Virus record (IMG/VR): IMGVR_UViG_3300017743_005089
Span: 36,971-100,970 of that record
DNA: 64,000 nt
Origin: a virus
Strand: one strand, 5' to 3'
This document shows positions 59,650 to 64,000 of this stretch, one piece after another. Every line of letters begins with the position of its first letter. Positions within the stretch are counted from its first letter, which is position 1. The notes below the pieces were generated by a model. The model was not told where the DNA came from. It made no database searches and saw only the letters and a program-made list of their open reading frames with translations. A program made the position numbers and the translations under genes.

Positions 59650-60058
59650 TGACAGTATACGTCCTTGGGGGCATTATGAAATTTTACTTGACGAAGATTA
59701 CTGCAAAGTAAAAAGGATTTACGTCAAACCAAATCAAAGATTAAGCTACCAGTACCACCATAAAAGACAAGAAGCTTGGACCGTTGTTTCGGGTATAGCC
59801 AGAATAACTATAGACGATGAAACAAAGGATTACCATGCTGGAGATACGGTCTTGATTCCATTGGGGGCAAAACACAGAATGGCAAATCCTGAAAGTGATC
59901 AAAATATGATTTTAATCGAAGTTCAAACGGGCACTTATTTCGGAGAAGACGACATCGTAAGGGTTCAGGATGATTATGACAGGCCTGAATCTCACGAAGT
60001 TATTAACTTATGGAAACCTAAATGGGATGTAATTGAAGATGAAAAAAGTAGCGATTAG
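59639..60058 (+). CDS. Mannose-6-phosphate isomerase-type cupin (type II)
   Basis: 139 residues. IRPWGHYEILL, then KRIYVKPNQRLSYQYHHKRQ, EAWTVVSGIARI, GDTVLIPLGAKHRM and EVQTGTYFGEDDIVR form the cupin of the ManC/type II phosphomannose isomerase C-terminus, with the metal-site His in YHHKRQE and AKHR. It would interconvert fructose-6-P and mannose-6-P, the first step to GDP-mannose. It overlaps the nucleotidyltransferase gene by 20 nt. Confidence 0.8.
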   Translation: MKNDDSIRPWGHYEILLDEDYCKVKRIYVKPNQRLSYQYHHKRQEAWTVVSGIARITIDDETKDYHAGDTVLIPLGAKHRMANPESDQNMILIEVQTGTYFGEDDIVRVQDDYDRPESHEVINLWKPKWDVIEDEKSSD

Positions 60059-60437
60059 TGGTTATTTTGACCCAATACATATTGGTCATTTAGAATATAT
60101 TCGTTTAGCGCGAGAACTTGGCAATCATCTGATCGTCATAGTCAATAACGATAAACAAGCCTCCCTTAAAAAAGGTAAATCTTTCATGTGTGAAGATGAT
60201 AGGCTCCAAATAGTTTCCCAAATCAAAGGAGTTGACGAAGCAATATTATCTATTGATGAAGATAAAAGCGTATGCAAGACCCTTGATTTAATCAAGCCTG
60301 ATGTATTTGCTAATGGAGGCGATAGAAGCAATTCAGAAATACCAGAATTTAAAATTTGCAAACAAAACAACACTGAAGTTGTAGATGGTCTCGGTTCTAA
60401 AATCCGCTCCTCTTCAGAGCTTACGGGTATTAAATGA
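60039..60437 (+). CDS. Cytidylyl/adenylyltransferase (TagD/HldE-C-like)
   Basis: 132 residues from the ATG at 60039. GYFDPIHIGHLEYIRLA (about 7-23) is the HxGH nucleotide-binding start, and RLQIVSQIKGVDEAI and IKPDVFANGGDR follow as in glycerol-3-P cytidylyltransferase and heptose-1-P adenylyltransferase. The RSSSEL end gives the conserved S/T motif. It activates a small sugar or polyol phosphate. It overlaps the pyrophosphatase gene by 4 nt. Confidence 0.75.
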   Translation: MKKVAISGYFDPIHIGHLEYIRLARELGNHLIVIVNNDKQASLKKGKSFMCEDDRLQIVSQIKGVDEAILSIDEDKSVCKTLDLIKPDVFANGGDRSNSEIPEFKICKQNNTEVVDGLGSKIRSSSELTGIK

Positions 60438-60943
60438 ATTTATATAAACTACCAACTCACCAAAAATCTCCCAAGATAGTCTACGGAGTTATCGAAATAG
60501 AGGAAGGCTCTAAAAATAAGTACGAGTACGATGGTGGCTTAGGGGTTTTTATGTACGACAGGTGCTTAACCTCTGCCATGGTGTATCCAGCAAGTTACGG
60601 GTTTATACCTGGAACTCTATGCGAGGATGGAGACCCTCTTGACATATTAGTTATAAGCCCAGAACCTATAAAAAGAGCAACTATTGTTGAGTGTAAAGTT
60701 GTCGGTTGCCTAGATATGGATGACGAAGGGGATAAAGATTACAAAATACTAGCAGTGCCTAATTTTTATACTCGAAAATATTGCGGACTTAAAGATATAG
60801 AAGAGTCTTTCCTTTTGATCGCAAAGAATTTCTTCGCTCATTATAAAGATTTGTCAATGAGTGGAGATAAAGTTAATATTAACGGCTGGATAGACAAAGA
60901 AGAAACCCTTAAAATAATAGAAGACAGGATTATAAAAAAATGA
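60434..60943 (+). CDS. ppa: Soluble inorganic pyrophosphatase (family I)
   Basis: 169 residues, a normal length. KYEYDGGLGVFMYDRCLTSA, then YPASYGFIPGTLCEDGDPLD with the signature DGDPLD (65-70), VVGCLDMDDEGDKDYKILAV and FFAHYKDL correspond step by step to bacterial PPases. It hydrolyses pyrophosphate and would drive nucleotidyl transfer by the adjacent gene. Rare in phages. The stop overlaps the next ATG. Confidence 0.92.
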   Translation: MNLYKLPTHQKSPKIVYGVIEIEEGSKNKYEYDGGLGVFMYDRCLTSAMVYPASYGFIPGTLCEDGDPLDILVISPEPIKRATIVECKVVGCLDMDDEGDKDYKILAVPNFYTRKYCGLKDIEESFLLIAKNFFAHYKDLSMSGDKVNINGWIDKEETLKIIEDRIIKK

Positions 60944-61017
60944 CATTAATTACTATAGCGGGATTGGCGCTATTATACGCCTTTTGCTCTTGGGAAAAAT
61001 ATAATTGGCATAAATAA
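60940..61017 (+). CDS. Membrane microprotein
   Basis: 25 residues (TLITIAGLALLYAFCSWEKY...). One short hydrophobic span with an aromatic end. ATGA overlap with the pyrophosphatase stop supports translation. Function unknown. Confidence 0.4.
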   Translation: MTLITIAGLALLYAFCSWEKYNWHK

Positions 61018-61033
61018 TAGTGTAATTTAGTGT

Positions 61034-61243
61034 GTGCTAAGGTTTTTGCCACTATTTTTCTTAAGTGGTTGTATTGTAAAATACGACCCGAGTCCATCTG
61101 ATACGAATTTTGACCCCAACAAAAGGGATTGGGTCAAAGTGTATGAAAGAGAAATAATTATAGCTATTGAAAATGACGACAGGGACGCCTGGAATTTTTT
61201 CTGGAGAGAATATATGCTGGAAAAATCTAAAATTAATCGATAA
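61034..61243 (+). CDS. Small lipoprotein
   Basis: 69 residues, GTG start. The signal LRFLPLFFLSGC ends in a lipobox (LSGC, Cys13), so the protein is probably lipid-modified. The mature part is polar and acidic/basic mixed (DWVKVYEREIIIAI...WREYMLEKSK). GTGTAATTTAG lies just before the start. A spanin or surface role is possible. Confidence 0.55.
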   Translation: MLRFLPLFFLSGCIVKYDPSPSDTNFDPNKRDWVKVYEREIIIAIENDDRDAWNFFWREYMLEKSKINR

Positions 61244-61286
61244 TTTTTTATTTAAAATATACTATAAATATTTTATCATATAAGAT

Positions 61287-63110
61287 ATGGAATATACTAA
61301 ACAACTAGCAGTTTGTTACTTTTGTACTAAAGCCGAATACTTGTCTGGAGAATTAAAAGACTCTATGAATCGCTTCTTATCTATGAAGCCTTCAAAAAAA
61401 CATTGTTTTGATCTTTTTTTTGTGTTTGATCAGGGGGATGAATCAGATTATTCTTCTATTTTAGATTTTGAGTCTCATAATAATGTTAATTCCATAACCA
61501 TTCATTCTCTGGATATTGAAGCCAAAGATAATATCTACGTTAGAAGTAGACATTCATTGAGGAAATTTAAAGAGCTTGGTGAGCCATCACTAGGGTTATC
61601 CTCTGGGCCAAATAATTTGTTTTTTAATGGTATGAATTTTTTATCAAATAAAGATTACGAAAATTATATGGTGCTCGAAGCCGACACTAGACCAGTCAAA
61701 TATTTTTGGTTTGATTTATTGATTAAAAACTCTCAAGAAGATTTTTTGATAGCAGGAAGCACTTACAAAGGAAGTCGAGAAATTCCAAAAGGAGCTCTTT
61801 GGGCTAACCATTTAAATGGTGTGGCTATTTATAAAAACTCAGAGAAAATGCATAACTTATTAAAAGACTCAAGGCAGTTGATTTTAGATAAAGTTAAAAA
61901 TCTTGAAGACAGCTGTATGGTTAATTATGATGTAGCAATTTTTTACTCAGCAAAAAATAATAATCTTGAGTCTAGTTTAATTGATACCGATTTTATCACA
62001 AACATTTCTTTAGGAGCCGACCTTAAAATAAAAGAACAAGAAATTCTTTTAAAATACAGAAAAACAATCGTGCTTCACCAAAAGATTTATAGACCCAAAA
62101 AAAAGTTTACCCTACTCACAACGCTTTATTACGACCATTCAGAAGAAAGAAGAAAAGAGTTAGCTTATTGTTTAGAGAAAAACATTAAAAATAAACATAT
62201 AGAGGATATAATAATACTTACAGAAGTTCAGAATAATAAAGGCTTTGGATCAGAAATAGATTCTTTAATAATAGATCATGGTATAGAAGTTGTTCGGGTT
62301 AAAAAAAGACCCACTTATTTTACATTTTTTGATTATGCTAATGATAACCTTTATGGCAATAAAATTATTGTAGCGAATTCAGATATTTATTTTGACAATT
62401 CTCTTGGTTTAGCTGGTGAAAATCACCATTCTCAAGATTTTTACGCCCTAACTAGATGGACGAAAACTGATGATAATAAAAGCTACTTGCCTCACGTCTT
62501 TAATTCTTCTTTTCCTATTGATAAAATTAACCATCAAGATATGGTTGGATTAAGATGGTGGTCTCCAGGAATGCATCCAGATGGTAAATGGATATCTAAA
62601 TCTAAACCTGTTAGCGCTAAATACGTAAATCTTACTGATGAAATTTGGGCAAAAGATTGTGGGATTTTTGATCAGTTTTATAATTACGAATCTAAGCATG
62701 AGTCCGCCAATTCGCCTGGAATCAATAAGGCAACAGGCGAAGCGATTATATGGAGAAATGAACATAGTGCGGATGCGTGGATTTTCGAAGCTCCATTTAA
62801 CTGCAACAGTAAAAATTATAAAATTCCGTTGGGAACTTTTAGATGCGATACTTACCTGAATTATTACTTAATTCAGGCTCATTTAAATGGCAAAATTAAT
62901 CTGTCAAACCCTTGTCTTTCGGTTAAATCTTTTCATTATGATTATTTGCGTTCTGAAGAAGATAAAAATTACGTAGAAGATAAAATAAAAAAAGATGGAA
63001 AAGATAAATTTGTTGATAATTATGAATTTAGCCCTCAATATGACAAAGATGTATCTGAAGACCCTGATCAAGTTTTACATCGATGTTTTTTGCCTTGGCA
63101 AACCTTGTAA
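61287..63110 (+). CDS. Two-domain glycosyltransferase
   Basis: 607 residues with two GT-A-like halves. The first has an acidic site in YENYMVLEADTRPVKYFWF (about 127-145). The second begins FTLLTTLYYDHSEERRKEL and has IIVANSDIYFDNS (about 361-373) as its metal-site strand. A late RSEEDKNY helix and WQTL end it. No membrane anchor. It may add two sugars in sequence. It lies next to the sulfotransferase at 63140, repeating the GT-ST arrangement of the island. TATAAATA at 61263-61270 lies before the ATG. Confidence 0.6.
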   Translation: MEYTKQLAVCYFCTKAEYLSGELKDSMNRFLSMKPSKKHCFDLFFVFDQGDESDYSSILDFESHNNVNSITIHSLDIEAKDNIYVRSRHSLRKFKELGEPSLGLSSGPNNLFFNGMNFLSNKDYENYMVLEADTRPVKYFWFDLLIKNSQEDFLIAGSTYKGSREIPKGALWANHLNGVAIYKNSEKMHNLLKDSRQLILDKVKNLEDSCMVNYDVAIFYSAKNNNLESSLIDTDFITNISLGADLKIKEQEILLKYRKTIVLHQKIYRPKKKFTLLTTLYYDHSEERRKELAYCLEKNIKNKHIEDIIILTEVQNNKGFGSEIDSLIIDHGIEVVRVKKRPTYFTFFDYANDNLYGNKIIVANSDIYFDNSLGLAGENHHSQDFYALTRWTKTDDNKSYLPHVFNSSFPIDKINHQDMVGLRWWSPGMHPDGKWISKSKPVSAKYVNLTDEIWAKDCGIFDQFYNYESKHESANSPGINKATGEAIIWRNEHSADAWIFEAPFNCNSKNYKIPLGTFRCDTYLNYYLIQAHLNGKINLSNPCLSVKSFHYDYLRSEEDKNYVEDKIKKDGKDKFVDNYEFSPQYDKDVSEDPDQVLHRCFLPWQTL

Positions 63111-63139
63111 AAAATTATTAATCTTGGAGAATAAGAATC

Positions 63140-64000
63140 ATGCAATTTAATAAAAACCCTAGCCTACTGCCAGTTTTTCATCACATCGCTAAAAGCGCGG
63201 GAACCTATGTGCTAGGTTGGATGTTTTTTTTATGCCGAAAATATTACAGTTCTTTTGGCTGCGACCCCGATTGTTGCAAAATGATTTCAATTACCTTGCC
63301 GAATGGAAAGAGTTTGTCTGCACTGTGCCATATTAATAAAAATTTAAATGACTTAGGCGATCAAATTGAAATTATTAATAGCGGTAGCTTAAAAACAAAT
63401 TCTGAATTTTTTTTAGATTTACTTTTAGCCAAAGAATTAAACCTATTTTCTGTATCGGTAGATCCTTCCTCTCCAGGATGGAATTGTGCAAAAAATTATC
63501 TATTACAAATTTTAGATATTTTAGATTTAGATCATTTGCTTAACTTTATGGTTATTAGAAACCCATACGATAGAGCGCAATCTTTATTCAACTATATTAA
63601 AAGCAATGACAGCTCACATGAACCAACACATCAATCTTATGCTTCAGATAATTTTTTAGATTTCATTTGTAGTCACGAGATGGAAGATTCGTGGATTATT
63701 AGAAATTTAATTGATTTAGACAATACTGAGGTTATCCTACCTGATCATTTTACTATTTGTGACGATGCTTATCTACAACATTTTAAAATAAAAGATATTG
63801 CTTATGCAGATGACCTCATAAACGAGGTCTTCTATAACGCTTATGGCATAAATCAAAACCACCTAAATAGGTCAAAAGTTTTAAAAAACATTAATAAAAA
63901 TAAATCTTCAGCTATTCCTAAAATTGAATTTGATGATTTACCTAAAGATGTCCAGCAAAAATTTCTAGATCGTACATGTTTGGATATAAAATTATGGGAG
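63140..64000 (+). CDS. Sulfotransferase (partial, open at the right edge)
   Basis: At least 287 codons, no stop before the end. The 5'-phosphosulfate loop is HIAKSAGT (15-22) and the 3'-phosphate motif is RNPYDRAQS (140-148). Between them is an unusually long insert (about 120 residues) containing CDPDCC (41-46), possibly a metal-binding loop. It follows the two-domain glycosyltransferase by 29 nt. Confidence 0.7.
   Translation, partial: MQFNKNPSLLPVFHHIAKSAGTYVLGWMFFLCRKYYSSFGCDPDCCKMISITLPNGKSLSALCHINKNLNDLGDQIEIINSGSLKTNSEFFLDLLLAKELNLFSVSVDPSSPGWNCAKNYLLQILDILDLDHLLNFMVIRNPYDRAQSLFNYIKSNDSSHEPTHQSYASDNFLDFICSHEMEDSWIIRNLIDLDNTEVILPDHFTICDDAYLQHFKIKDIAYADDLINEVFYNAYGINQNHLNRSKVLKNINKNKSSAIPKIEFDDLPKDVQQKFLDRTCLDIKLWE

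Noticed and set aside
1-64000. tRNA genes
   Set aside because: No T-arm plus acceptor pairing was found other than in the tmRNA; a tRNAscan search would settle this.

Overview
The window looks like about 64 kb of a large tailed bacteriophage genome. It is AT-rich, tightly packed, and all but one gene lie on the + strand. No capsid, portal or terminase gene was recognised, so the phage call rests on other evidence: three very large tail-fibre proteins (two with tail-collar receptor domains), a phage-style replication and recombination set, nucleotide-metabolism genes (RNR beta, dUTPase, dNMP kinase, a deoxyribosyltransferase-like protein), and many overlapping small genes. Lipoboxes and an outer-membrane-barrel-like protein suggest a Gram-negative host. 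Family content suggests an aquatic phage, but the host cannot be named.

Layout. 1-2.6 kb: a gene end, a lipoprotein, a tyrosine-less (class Ic-like) RNR beta subunit, a small virion-like protein and a J-domain protein. 2.6-22.5 kb: a nearly gapless island with about 14 glycosyltransferases of many folds, five sulfotransferases, two methyltransferases, a GDP-mannose 3,5-epimerase and a GHKL ATPase. 22.5-24.5 kb: membrane and repeat proteins. 24.5-38.5 kb: RecA/UvsX, nucleases, DnaB-type helicase, primase, a C-family DNA polymerase split into PHP, exonuclease and polymerase proteins, and a ClpC-like ATPase. 38.6-49.8 kb: four fibre or adhesin proteins. 49.9-58.4 kb: deoxyribosyltransferase-like protein, degenerate UVDE homologue, a complete tmRNA gene, a minus-strand APS kinase-nucleotidyltransferase fusion, dUTPase, a TorF-like outer-membrane protein, dNMP kinase and a sigma-like protein. 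58.4-64 kb: two more sulfotransferases, phosphomannose-isomerase cupin, a nucleotidyltransferase, inorganic pyrophosphatase and a two-domain glycosyltransferase.

How it may fit together. The scattered metabolic genes look like supply lines for the glycan island. The PMI cupin and epimerase would feed GDP-sugars, the APS kinase fusion would feed PAPS to seven sulfotransferases, and the pyrophosphatase would pull the nucleotidyl transfers forward. No flippase, polymerase or membrane priming transferase is visible, so the product may be a cytoplasmically built, sulfated and methylated glycan, perhaps on the phage's own fibres or capsid. This is inference.

Regulation. Two promoter-like classes recur. 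One is TTGAC(T/A)-N17-TATTAT-like and mostly precedes replication and nucleotide genes. The other is GTGTAATATAAT-like without a -35 and precedes virion-like and miscellaneous genes. In both, the -10 often lies only 1-10 nt from the start codon, and Shine-Dalgarno sequences are scarce. Leaderless or near-leaderless mRNAs are therefore likely.
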